The position numbers and the translations under genes were made by a program. Shown one piece after another: positions 54,307 through 62,843 of a stretch of DNA of 64,000 bases. Each line of letters opens with the position of its first letter. Within the stretch, counting starts at the first letter, position 1. Origin of the DNA: an uncultured Flavobacteriaceae bacterium (lineage in GTDB: Bacteria > Bacteroidota > Bacteroidia > Flavobacteriales > Flavobacteriaceae); NCBI GenBank assembly GCA_905181825.1, contig CAJIZJ010000012.1:57814-121813 (forward strand). Direction: 5' to 3'. The notes below the pieces were generated by a model that had not been told where the DNA came from, ran no database searches, and saw nothing but the letters and a program-made list of their open reading frames with translations.

Positions 54307-56457
54307 ATGTCACAGCACGATAACCTGCAAGATGCAGATGGAGAAAACTTAAACGCCACTCCCCCAAATACAGAAAGTACTGAAAATACTGATGCTTCCA
54401 CCGAGCCTGTAAAACAGCCTATTTTAGCTGGAGATAGTTCTGAAGAATCAGGCGAAAAAACTGAAAAAGAAGAAACCAAGGTTGCCCTTCCAGAAACTGA
54501 AATTAGTTCAGAATCAAAAGAAGGAAATTCAGAAAAAAGCACTGAAAATGAAAACTCTGAAGATGAAAACTCTGAAGATGAAAGCTCTGAAGATGAAAGC
54601 TCTGAAGATGAAAGTACTGAAGATAAAAGTACTGAAGATGAAAAAGTTGAGGATGGAAGCACTGAAGATGAAAGTACTGAAGATGAAAAAGTTGAGGATG
54701 AGAGTGCTAAAAATAATTCCATTACAAAGGCTGCAGCCACAAACTCAGAAGAAACTTTGGAGAACTTATCATTAGAAGAACTTGTCGATAAGTTTGACTC
54801 TCTTTTAGATAATGAAAACACTCAAAACGTTCGGAACAGTATTAATAAAATAAAAACTAATTTTAACGCTAAGTTTGCGCTGTTAATAGCAGAGAAAAAA
54901 GAAGCTTTTTTAGCTGATGGAGGAAATGTAATTGACTTTAACTTTACTAGTCCTTTAAAGAAAAGGTTTAACGACTTATCAAAAGACTTTAGAGAAAAAC
55001 AACAATCATTTCAAAAAAGCAGAACTCAAACATTAAATCAAAACCTCGAAATTCGTATTCAAATAATTGAAGAAATTAAAGGTTTAATTAATGTAGAAGG
55101 CGATATCAACTCCTCATATAATACTTTTAAAAGACTTCAAGAACGTTGGAGAAATACAGGACAAATACCTTCCTCTGAAAACAACAACACTTGGAATAAC
55201 TACAGGCATCATGTAGAAATATTTTATGGATTCCTACATCTAAATAGAGATTTAAGAGATTTAGATTACAAGCATAATTTAGAACAGAAACAAAAAATTA
55301 TCCAGAGCACCGAAGAGTTAGCAAATGAAACTGACTTAAATAGAGCCTTCAGAGAGCTTCAAGCACTTCACAAAATCTGGAAAGAGGAACTAGGTCCGGT
55401 TGCTAAAGAATTTAAAGATGAACTATGGGATAAATTTAGTGCTGCTACAAAAATAATTAATGATAAGCGTCAAGTTTACTATGGTCAGCTTGAGGAAAAA
55501 TTTGATGAAAATCTAGTAATAAAAAATACGATCATAGATCAAATCAAAGCCATCTCAGAAAAAACTACGCTAGTACATAAAGAATGGCAGGCAAACATAA
55601 AGGAAATTGAGACTCTTAGAGATGCTTTTTTCAAAGCAGGTAAAGTCCCTACAAAACACAACGAAAAAACATGGACAAGCTTTAAAGATGCCGTAAGAAC
55701 TTTTAATAAAAACAAAAACACTTACTACAAAACCTTAAAGAAAGACCAGTCAGAAAACTACCGAAATAAATTAGAGTTAGTTGAAATTGCTGAGCAAAAT
55801 AAAGATAGTTTGGATTTAGAAACTACGTTATCTTTAATGAAAGATATTCAAAATCGCTGGAAGTCAATTGGACATATTCCAAGGAAAGACAGTGATAAGT
55901 TATGGAAACGATTTAGAGGCGCTTGTAATATGTTTTTTGACCGTTATCACGAACAAAAAGACAATGGATCAGAAGAAGAAGTTAAAGCTTTTGAAGAAAA
56001 AAGCAAGTTACTTGAGTCTTTAAATTCTTTTGTAATAAGTGATGACAAAGAGGCTAACTTAGAAAGTTTAAATACGTTTTCTAATGATTGGAAAAAAATT
56101 GGATCTCTAGTTCAGAGTAAACGATTTTTAGATGGTAAATTTTATAAATCTCTAGATGGTTTATATTCAAAAATTGGATTAAGCAAAGAAGCCTTAGATC
56201 AATTGAAGTATAGTCTTAAGCTTGAAAGCATATCTAAGGATCCGCGCTTGTTTAGCAACGAAGTTATTTTTATTAGAAAAAAGATGGACGAGATTAAAAG
56301 TGAAATAATCCAACTTGAAAATAACTTGCAGTTTTTCTCGAATGTTGATGACAACAACCCTCTAGTAAAAGAGGTACATAAAAACATTAATAAGCACAAA
56401 GATGATTTAAAAGTGTGGGATACTAAGTATTCTAAAATTAAAAAACTAATAAATTAA
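54307..56457 (+). CDS. DUF349 protein with an N-terminal acidic repeat tail
   Basis: A 716-residue protein. Residues 1 to about 140 are disordered, Glu/Ser/Thr-rich and include the pentapeptide repeat at 54538-54702. From about 150 onward come DUF349-type helical repeats (LQERWRNTGQIPSSENNNTW; MKDIQNRWKSIGHIPRKDSD; LQALHKIWKEELGPVAKEF), each with a conserved Trp and a coiled-coil helix pair. DUF349 has no assigned function known to me. The frame extends to TTG 54298; the ATG at 54307 is preferred. A long antisense ORF here is a Ser-rich shadow of the repeat. Confidence 0.85.
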   Translation: MSQHDNLQDADGENLNATPPNTESTENTDASTEPVKQPILAGDSSEESGEKTEKEETKVALPETEISSESKEGNSEKSTENENSEDENSEDESSEDESSEDESTEDKSTEDEKVEDGSTEDESTEDEKVEDESAKNNSITKAAATNSEETLENLSLEELVDKFDSLLDNENTQNVRNSINKIKTNFNAKFALLIAEKKEAFLADGGNVIDFNFTSPLKKRFNDLSKDFREKQQSFQKSRTQTLNQNLEIRIQIIEEIKGLINVEGDINSSYNTFKRLQERWRNTGQIPSSENNNTWNNYRHHVEIFYGFLHLNRDLRDLDYKHNLEQKQKIIQSTEELANETDLNRAFRELQALHKIWKEELGPVAKEFKDELWDKFSAATKIINDKRQVYYGQLEEKFDENLVIKNTIIDQIKAISEKTTLVHKEWQANIKEIETLRDAFFKAGKVPTKHNEKTWTSFKDAVRTFNKNKNTYYKTLKKDQSENYRNKLELVEIAEQNKDSLDLETTLSLMKDIQNRWKSIGHIPRKDSDKLWKRFRGACNMFFDRYHEQKDNGSEEEVKAFEEKSKLLESLNSFVISDDKEANLESLNTFSNDWKKIGSLVQSKRFLDGKFYKSLDGLYSKIGLSKEALDQLKYSLKLESISKDPRLFSNEVIFIRKKMDEIKSEIIQLENNLQFFSNVDDNNPLVKEVHKNINKHKDDLKVWDTKYSKIKKLIN
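54538..54702 (+). repeat. 15-bp tandem repeat coding for acidic pentapeptides
   Basis: Eleven 15-base units encode STENE, NSEDE (2), SSEDE (2), STEDK, STEDE, KVEDG, STEDE (2) and KVEDE. The units drift from Ser/Asn to Lys/Val variants, and the order STEDE-KVEDG, STEDE, STEDE-KVEDE hints at a longer duplication unit. The repeat is in frame, so copy-number changes would lengthen the tail without breaking the gene. Confidence 0.85.
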
Positions 56458-56461
56458 TTAG

Positions 56462-57235
56462 TTATAAATTTTTAGCTTCTTCCCAATAAACATCCATTTC
56501 GGCTAAGGTCATATCAGAAAGCGATTTTTGAAGCCCCTTAGCCTTTTTTTCTAGATATTTAAATCGCTTAACAAACTTCTTATTGGTTCGTTCCAATGCA
56601 TTGTCTGGATTAATATTTAGAAACCGTGCATAGTTTATTAAAGAAAATAAAACATCCCCAAATTCATCTTCAATAGCGTCTTGATTATTATTTTTAATTT
56701 CCTCTTTTAACTCCCCTATCTCCTCCTCTACTTTATCCCAAACTTGATCTGAATGTTCCCAGTCAAAACCTACACCAGCTACTTTTTCTTGGATACGGCT
56801 CGCTTTTACCAAAGCGGGTAAGCTTTTAGGCACCCCTTCAAGAACACTTTTCTTTCCTTCTTTGAGTTTTAAATTTTCCCAGTTTTGCTTAACTTCAGTT
56901 TCGTCTTTGACCTCCACATCACTGTAAATATGAGGGTGTCTGTGAATCAATTTCTCACAGATTCCGTTAATCACATCCGAAATATCAAAATCATTTGTTT
57001 CACTTCCAATTTTAGCATAAAAAACAATATGAAGTAAAAGATCTCCTAATTCGCCTTTAACTTCATTTAAATCAGCATCCAAAATAGCATCTCCTAATTC
57101 ATAGGTTTCTTCAATAGTTAATGGACGAAGTGTTTCCATTGTTTGTTTTTGATCCCATGGACACTGTTCACGAAGTTCGTCCATGATTGTTAATAGACGG
57201 TCAAATGCTTGTAATTTAGTTGCTCTTGTGCTCAT
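56462..57235 (-). CDS. mazG: Nucleoside triphosphate pyrophosphohydrolase MazG
   Basis: Hydrolyses NTPs to NMPs and pyrophosphate, removing aberrant nucleotides. Two MazG modules are visible: the first with CPWDQKQTMETLRPLTIEETYELGDAI and the metal-binding EVKGELGDLLLHIVFYA, the second with EIGELKEEIKNNNQDAIEDEFGDVLFSLINYAR. The 257-residue length is normal. Its start lies 20 bases inside the nitronate monooxygenase gene, so they are co-translated. It ends just 4 bases from the convergent DUF349 stop. Confidence 0.95.
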   Translation of the reverse strand: MSTRATKLQAFDRLLTIMDELREQCPWDQKQTMETLRPLTIEETYELGDAILDADLNEVKGELGDLLLHIVFYAKIGSETNDFDISDVINGICEKLIHRHPHIYSDVEVKDETEVKQNWENLKLKEGKKSVLEGVPKSLPALVKASRIQEKVAGVGFDWEHSDQVWDKVEEEIGELKEEIKNNNQDAIEDEFGDVLFSLINYARFLNINPDNALERTNKKFVKRFKYLEKKAKGLQKSLSDMTLAEMDVYWEEAKNL

Positions 57236-58190
57236 TGGTAGTGTTTATATTAATTTCTGACAAACGTACTTTACATGCCTTAAACTCTGAAAGGATTGAA
57301 TTTACAATTTCAGAGACTGGTGCGATCGCTTCAATCAATCCTGAGATTTGACCAATTTCTAACTCCCCTTCTTCTAAGTCACCTTCAAACATACCGCGTT
57401 TAGCACGGGCTTTTCCTAAAAGCGATTTTAAGTCTTTTTCAGAAGGCGATGTTTGATACAGCGACTCTATATCATGATAAAATTTATTCTTTAATAAACG
57501 AACAGGTGCTAATTCTTTAAGAGTTAACCTTGTATCTCCTTCTTTCGCTAAAAGCACTGCTTTTTTAAAAGCTATATGTGCAGAAGATTCCACACTCGCT
57601 ACAAAACGACTGCCTATTTGAACCCCTTCAGCCCCTAAAGCCATCGCTGCCATCATCCCATTTCCAGTTGCTATTCCACCAGCAGCAATTAAAGGAATTG
57701 AAAGCTTTCTATTAATCATTGGAATTAATGTAAGCGTTGTGGTTTCATCACGTCCATTATGACCTCCTGCTTCAAAACCCTCAGCTACAATGGCGTCTAC
57801 ACCAGCTTTTTCAGCCTTTAAAGCAAACTTTAAACTACTCACAACGTGTACAACTGTAATACCTCGGGCTTTTAGCCAAGGGGTCCAAATAGTAGGGTTA
57901 CCAGCAGATGTAAAAACAATCTTTACGCCTTCATCAACAATAATTTGCATAATTTCCTCAATGTTTGGATATAACATAGGAACATTAACACCAAAAGGCT
58001 TATTGGTGGCTAACTTACATTTTTGAATATGGGTTCTTAACACATCTGGGTACATTGACCCGGCTCCAATTAAACCTAAAATACCTGCATTACTAGATGC
58101 AGAAGCTAATTTCCATCCGCTATTCCAAACCATTCCAGCTTGAATAATGGGGTATTGAATTCCAAAAAGTTCTGTAATTCTATTTTGCAT
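57216..58190 (-). CDS. Nitronate monooxygenase family flavoenzyme
   Basis: A 324-residue FMN TIM-barrel enzyme of the 2-nitropropane dioxygenase/IMPDH-like group. Motifs: GIQYPIIQAGMVWNSGWKLA, ILGLIGAGSMYPDV, AEGFEAGGHNGRDETTTLTL (with a His expected to take part in catalysis), PLIAAGGIATGNGMMAAMALGAEGVQIGSRF (FMN phosphate). Nitronate oxidation is the known activity of characterised members; in this group the real substrate may differ. It starts where the S8 protease gene ends. Confidence 0.88.
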   Translation of the reverse strand: MQNRITELFGIQYPIIQAGMVWNSGWKLASASSNAGILGLIGAGSMYPDVLRTHIQKCKLATNKPFGVNVPMLYPNIEEIMQIIVDEGVKIVFTSAGNPTIWTPWLKARGITVVHVVSSLKFALKAEKAGVDAIVAEGFEAGGHNGRDETTTLTLIPMINRKLSIPLIAAGGIATGNGMMAAMALGAEGVQIGSRFVASVESSAHIAFKKAVLLAKEGDTRLTLKELAPVRLLKNKFYHDIESLYQTSPSEKDLKSLLGKARAKRGMFEGDLEEGELEIGQISGLIEAIAPVSEIVNSILSEFKACKVRLSEININTTNEHKSN

Positions 58191-59789
58191 TTATTCTTTT
58201 AAGACTTTAAAAATAATCGATTTTTGGTTTTCTATGTGTATTTTTAATAAATAAAGTCCCTTTGATAGCGCCTCTATATTTACAGGCTTCATACTTTCAA
58301 GCTGACTTTTATATACTAGCTGTCCTAAAATAGTATGAATCGAAAGGGATGCGTTAGTGATTGAATTTGGGTATTTAATAATAATAGTTGACTTGGCCGG
58401 ATTAGGGAAAATTTGAAAATCTAATTGTTTATACAATTGATCTTTGACCCCTAACGTTAGAGCGGCTTGAAAATCAGGAATACCATAGCCTATAAAAAAA
58501 TCTGGATTCGAATATTGAGAGGCTGACTCTCGAACATAGGCCACAATTTCTGCATTTGTAGCATCTGGTAACGCCTGAACTAAAGAAGCAACAGCCCCCG
58601 CTAAAATAGGCGAACTGAATGAGGTGCCATTGGATTGCGAAATTTGATTACTACTATTGATCACATAACTGCCCAAACCCCGTGCTGCTACATCTGGCTT
58701 TTGAGTGAGTTGAAATGCACTACCTTGAGAACTAAATGACACATAGTTCTCATCTTCGTCTACAGCTGCGACTGTTAAAACTCCAGCGGCATCTGCAGGA
58801 GTTGCAATTCCAGAAGCCCCTGAATTGCCTGCAGAATTTATTAAAATCAAGCCTTTTTCAAAAGCGATATTCGCTCCTTTAGAGCTATAGGTCGTCGTAC
58901 CGTTTAACTGTGTACTTGTATAACTATAATTCGAATTATCATAAGCTTTATACCCCAAAGAGGTGTTAATTACATGTACACCTAAACTATCGGCACGCTC
59001 GACCGCTTCTAACCAGTAACTTTCTTCTACAGGATTTTCGGAAGCCACATCCTCGGTTCTAAAAAGGTAATAAGTCGCATCGGGTGCCGTTCCCACATAT
59101 TGATCCTGTACAAAACCAGCCATCGTACTCAATACCTGTGTGCCGTGTTGACTTGATGTTGAAGTATAAACTGCATCCGTCCGATCTACAAAATCATAGC
59201 CACCCATCAAATTTCCTGCGGCACGCAAACGTTCAAAGGCAGACATGGTATTTACATTGGGAAACCCTGCATCTATAACCGCTACCACCACACCATCTCC
59301 AGTATAATTCGCTAAATGCAATTCATCTAGATTAAGCATTTCTACTTGGTTTTGAGTCGTACCATAGGTGAAATTTATAAGACTGGATTCTACCTGAAAT
59401 TTATCTTGAACCGCTTCCATGCGTGCATTTAAACTTGAGTCTGCAAAAATGATCTCCTCTACAAAGTTGTACGTCAATAAACTATTGATATCCATTTCTG
59501 TACCTCTTACATGCAAAGCATTAAACCATTTAGACTTGGCTTTATAAGTAATTCCGGTAGAGGCTTTTATTTGTGCTATATAAGCTTCATGAACAGGAAC
59601 ATCTCTTTCATCTATAACAATAGAATGATTTGTTTTTCTGTCAATGGATGCCTGAGATAAAATGCTTATGGGATTTGATATCAGTGCTGTTGCATTTGGT
59701 TTGTCTGTAAAATAAATCCAAGCGTCTTGCTGAGCAATTACTGTTAATTGATACAAGAAAAACGCGACTAAAAAAAAGTATGTTTTCAT
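58191..59789 (-). CDS. Secreted S8 (subtilisin-like) peptidase with T9SS sorting domain
   Basis: A 532-residue secreted serine protease. Signal peptide (YFFLVAFFLYQLTVIAQ), an inhibitor-like prodomain (about 25-125), then the subtilase catalytic triad: Asp in VVAVIDAGFPN, His in SSQHGTQVLSTMAG and Ser in GTSFSSPILAGAVASLV. The C-terminal ~75 residues are a T9SS sorting domain (FQIFPNPAKSTIIIKYPN ... LSKGLYLLKI), so it is exported through T9SS. Its neighbours mnmA and nitronate monooxygenase are not secreted, so the operon is a mixed one. Confidence 0.94.
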   Translation of the reverse strand: MKTYFFLVAFFLYQLTVIAQQDAWIYFTDKPNATALISNPISILSQASIDRKTNHSIVIDERDVPVHEAYIAQIKASTGITYKAKSKWFNALHVRGTEMDINSLLTYNFVEEIIFADSSLNARMEAVQDKFQVESSLINFTYGTTQNQVEMLNLDELHLANYTGDGVVVAVIDAGFPNVNTMSAFERLRAAGNLMGGYDFVDRTDAVYTSTSSQHGTQVLSTMAGFVQDQYVGTAPDATYYLFRTEDVASENPVEESYWLEAVERADSLGVHVINTSLGYKAYDNSNYSYTSTQLNGTTTYSSKGANIAFEKGLILINSAGNSGASGIATPADAAGVLTVAAVDEDENYVSFSSQGSAFQLTQKPDVAARGLGSYVINSSNQISQSNGTSFSSPILAGAVASLVQALPDATNAEIVAYVRESASQYSNPDFFIGYGIPDFQAALTLGVKDQLYKQLDFQIFPNPAKSTIIIKYPNSITNASLSIHTILGQLVYKSQLESMKPVNIEALSKGLYLLKIHIENQKSIIFKVLKE

Positions 59790-59813
59790 AAGATGGGGAG
59801 TTAATACAGCAAT

Positions 59814-61004
59814 CTAAGAAATTACTCCCGAACCAACTAATTCATCACCTAAATACCAGGCAACAAATTGACCTTCGGTAATAGCAGATTGAGGCGAATC
59901 AAAAGCAACATACAAACCATCTAAAGTAGCATATAAAAAAGCTGACTCTAAGTGTTGACGATACCGTATACGTGACATAACTTTTAAAGATTCACCAACT
60001 CTAATAGCTAGATCTGGTCGGACCCAATGTACTTCTGAAGGTAGAACTAAAAGTACCGATTTATAAAGTCCAGGATGGTTTTTTCCTTGCCCTGTATAAA
60101 TTATATTGTCTTTGACATCGGTATCAATTACAAAAAGAGGATTTACTGTACCACCAACAGCCAAGCCTTTGCGCTGACCTTTTGTAAAATAATGAGCCCC
60201 TTGATGCGTACCAACGACCTTACCGTCAGTAATAGAATAATTAGTTTTCTTTGACCTAAATACTAATTCATCATATATCGAATCAAACGCTGGTTGTTTA
60301 ACTTTATAAGATTCATGGGTTTGAGGGATTTCTATAATTTGACCTTTTTTAGGCTGTAATTGTTGTTGTAAAAAATCTGGCAAACGGACTTTACCAATAA
60401 AACATAATCCTTGAGAATCTTTTTTATCAGCGGTTACTAAATTTAATTTTGCAGCGATTGCTCGCACTTCAGGCTTGGTTAATTCACCTATTGGAAATAA
60501 GGTTTTAGAGAGTTGTGCTTGAGACAACTGACATAAAAAATAGGATTGATCTTTATTAGAATCTGCTCCAGAAAGGAGTTTATAAATTTCAGGATTTGAA
60601 GATCCTTCAACGGTCCGTTTTCTACAATAATGCCCCGTGGCTACATAATCTGCTCCGAGAGATAATGCTATTTTTAAAAAAACATCAAACTTGATTTCGC
60701 GATTACAAAGAATATCGGGATTTGGAGTCCGTCCATTTTTATATTCATTGAACATATAATCGACAATCTTGTCTTTATACTCAACACTTAAGTCAACTGT
60801 TTGAAATGGAATATTTAATTTTTCAGCCACTAACATGGCGTCGTTACTATCATCTAGCCAAGGACAATCATCTGAAATGGTGACAGAATCGTCATGCCAA
60901 TTTTTCATAAACAAGCCGATCACATTATAGCCTTGTTCTTTTAGCAAATAGGCAGCAACACTAGAATCTACGCCTCCTGAGAGTCCCACAACGACTGTTT
61001 TCAT
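59814..61004 (-). CDS. mnmA: tRNA 2-thiouridine(34) synthase MnmA
   Basis: Activates U34 of Lys, Glu and Gln tRNAs by adenylation and inserts sulfur. P-loop-like [20 protein letters not shown] at residues 5-24, the catalytic Cys in [12 protein letters not shown] and the second active-site Cys in [15 protein letters not shown], plus ATGHYCR. The 396-residue length is normal. It heads the operon that continues into the S8 protease, nitronate monooxygenase and mazG. The upstream region is 287 bases and carries a -7 box and a short inverted repeat. Confidence 0.96.
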   Translation of the reverse strand: MKTVVVGLSGGVDSSVAAYLLKEQGYNVIGLFMKNWHDDSVTISDDCPWLDDSNDAMLVAEKLNIPFQTVDLSVEYKDKIVDYMFNEYKNGRTPNPDILCNREIKFDVFLKIALSLGADYVATGHYCRKRTVEGSSNPEIYKLLSGADSNKDQSYFLCQLSQAQLSKTLFPIGELTKPEVRAIAAKLNLVTADKKDSQGLCFIGKVRLPDFLQQQLQPKKGQIIEIPQTHESYKVKQPAFDSIYDELVFRSKKTNYSITDGKVVGTHQGAHYFTKGQRKGLAVGGTVNPLFVIDTDVKDNIIYTGQGKNHPGLYKSVLLVLPSEVHWVRPDLAIRVGESLKVMSRIRYRQHLESAFLYATLDGLYVAFDSPQSAITEGQFVAWYLGDELVGSGVIS

Positions 61005-61291
61005 GTTTGTATTTTAATTGTTTTAACATGCTCAATGCATACTGCAAATTTACAATTAATTATAATGCAGTACTAGGCTTCCTATGGATGAATGTAGTTC
61101 TTGATTTTAGGTCTTGTTTATATTATAATTCTTAATAGTTAATAATATGTTTGGTTGTACGAGGGTTCTTTTCAACTGATATTCAATTTTAAATTTAATT
61201 CAGGTAGGCTCTCACTAAAACAGATTGTATACACGATTTATAAGTAATTATAAAGACCCTCTGCTCTAAAAAGTATTGACTAAAAGAGTGG
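61005..61291. other. 287-base gene-free region between mnmA and the thioredoxin-fold gene
   Basis: The longest gap in the window. Beyond the mnmA promoter region and inverted repeat at 61040-61072 I see no RNA gene, terminator or ORF of note; the bases are AT-rich without obvious repeats. Confidence 0.6.
61040..61072. promoter_or_regulatory. Inverted repeat flanking a -7 box upstream of mnmA
   Basis: TACTGCA (61040-61046) and TGCAGTA (61066-61072) are exact inverted repeats; the minus-strand TAAATTTG -7 box (61045-61052) overlaps the first arm. A regulator bound here would cover the promoter. Confidence 0.35.
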
Positions 61292-62647
61292 TCACTCTGA
61301 AGTCTCAACTACTGTTTCAAAAAGCGCTAGTTGTTTTTTTATAGTGCGTTCTACATCTAAAATAAAAAGTGTGGGGGCAAAAATCAATTTATAAGCATCA
61401 ACTATTTTTTGTATTTGCTCGGCATCTTCTACAATATAATGTGCCCAGTTGGGAAAAAGTGCTTTAAAATTTTGTAAACTTTCATTTGTACCGCCTAATA
61501 ACACAGCAACTACAGCGGTGTTTTGTTGTGTGGCTACATCTGAGTTTAATTGCTGTAAAATTTCTAGAGAGATGGGAGTATTACCCCCTACAAAAACAAG
61601 TACTGTCTCTTTAGTTATAGCATTAAATATATTTTGTCCTTTAGTATCTATAATAGCCGCTGCTTTTTGCCCTATTAGCAGCTGTTGTGCTTGTCTAAAA
61701 GCATAAGACAAACTATCATTAGGAGATAACAGTTCTGCAGAGTTTACATAAGAGTCTATATGGCTTAAAACATACGGATATTGCTTATTAGCAAAATAGT
61801 GTATCATTAAGCTATAGTATTTTGTTTGGTAAGTATCGTCTTTTAAATATGAAATTAGATCGGTTAGTTTAGCCATTATATCTAACAATTTTTCTTTTTC
61901 TGAGCCTTTCCCATCATCAATAATAGTCCCAAAAACTTGATCTATCTTATCTAAAAAATAAGGTTTTTTATAATAGGTACTATCATTTTGGGGTACTCTA
62001 CCCCAGAGAGTTTTATGAAAATAGTCTTCACGTTCATTGGTAGACCAGTTTGGATCGTGCAGTATCAATTTATTTTGCTGCAATAACTCTTTACTATATT
62101 TTGGAGCTTTACTTATAGCAGCATCTCTAAATTTATTGAATGCATTTATTTTTTCTTTTAGTGCTTTTCGGTTACTCTTATAAATGCGCTCTTCTTTTAA
62201 TGGATAATTTTGTTCAAAATAATAAAGCAAACGTATCGGTTCTAATCGTTTTTGCTGTTGGTGCCAATACTTCGTTAGGTACGTATGTTCACTTCCGGTT
62301 GTACTACTAAATGTCCATTGGTTGTCTTTGTTTTCTATTGTAGCTATGTACGTTTTCACCTGAGGCTGGTGAATTAAATAGAGGTTTGTTTTTTCTTGCA
62401 TACCAAAACCTAATTTATATACACCATAGGCTAAACTATCTGGTAATTGCATGCTAAAAGCACCCTCTGTTACTTTTGCTTTTGCTAAAACTCCCACTTG
62501 ACCAGCATTTCCGTATACCACTACAGAAGCTGCAGCTCTATCTTTGGGTATAAATGTTCCTGAAAAAGTAATTGGTGGCTTTGTTTCTTGTGCCATGCTT
62601 GTAAATGTTAGACTTACTACAAAAAGGTAAAAAAAATGTTTTATCAT
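61292..62647 (-). CDS. Exported thioredoxin-fold protein without cysteines
   Basis: A 451-residue protein with a signal peptide (FFYLFVVSLTFTSMAQ). Residues about 25-110 are a DUF4369-like beta domain (TFSGTFIPKDRAAASVVVYG; YKLGFGMQEKTNLYLIHQ), a long helical middle follows, and the last ~110 residues look like a TlpA thioredoxin fold (ETVLVFVGGNTPISLEILQQ, then LIFAPTLFILDVERTI with the cis-Pro). The usual WCxxC is replaced and the entire protein has no Cys, so it cannot be a redox enzyme. Function unknown; possibly a binding protein. Confidence 0.75.
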   Translation of the reverse strand: MIKHFFYLFVVSLTFTSMAQETKPPITFSGTFIPKDRAAASVVVYGNAGQVGVLAKAKVTEGAFSMQLPDSLAYGVYKLGFGMQEKTNLYLIHQPQVKTYIATIENKDNQWTFSSTTGSEHTYLTKYWHQQQKRLEPIRLLYYFEQNYPLKEERIYKSNRKALKEKINAFNKFRDAAISKAPKYSKELLQQNKLILHDPNWSTNEREDYFHKTLWGRVPQNDSTYYKKPYFLDKIDQVFGTIIDDGKGSEKEKLLDIMAKLTDLISYLKDDTYQTKYYSLMIHYFANKQYPYVLSHIDSYVNSAELLSPNDSLSYAFRQAQQLLIGQKAAAIIDTKGQNIFNAITKETVLVFVGGNTPISLEILQQLNSDVATQQNTAVVAVLLGGTNESLQNFKALFPNWAHYIVEDAEQIQKIVDAYKLIFAPTLFILDVERTIKKQLALFETVVETSE

Positions 62648-62768
62648 AGTGGTTTTGCTTAAAAATATAATTATGGTTTTAGAACTTAATACTGTCTTGT
62701 TTTTCTGATAGTGATACTTCGTTTCACATCTATTAATTTATTTTATTCTTCTTTACTTAAATTAACAA

Positions 62769-62800
62769 AAACACCGCAACTCGGTGCGGTGTTTTTTTTT
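62769..62800. terminator. Terminator downstream of the partial surface-protein gene
   Basis: AACACCGCA and TGCGGTGTT form a 9-bp stem around ACTCGG, with a T run on one side and A-rich sequence on the other, so it can act in both directions. It lies 44 bases after the surface-protein stop on the minus strand. Confidence 0.85.
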
Positions 62801-62843
62801 AATCTTAAGGAGTTAATGTATTGATTCTTAAGGCATCAACCTA

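Noticed and set aside
54538..54702. Tandem repeat as a CRISPR array
   Set aside because: There are no spacers, the units are 15 bases and stay in frame with the DUF349 gene.
54482..54775. 97-residue Lys/Met/Leu-rich plus-strand ORF within the DUF349 gene
   Set aside because: Same repeat read in another frame; low-complexity, no family features.
54282..54821. 180-residue Ser-rich ORF on the minus strand over the DUF349 gene
   Set aside because: It is the antisense reading of the GAAGATGAA repeat, whose complement gives long Ser/Phe codon runs. The plus-strand gene has conserved domains.
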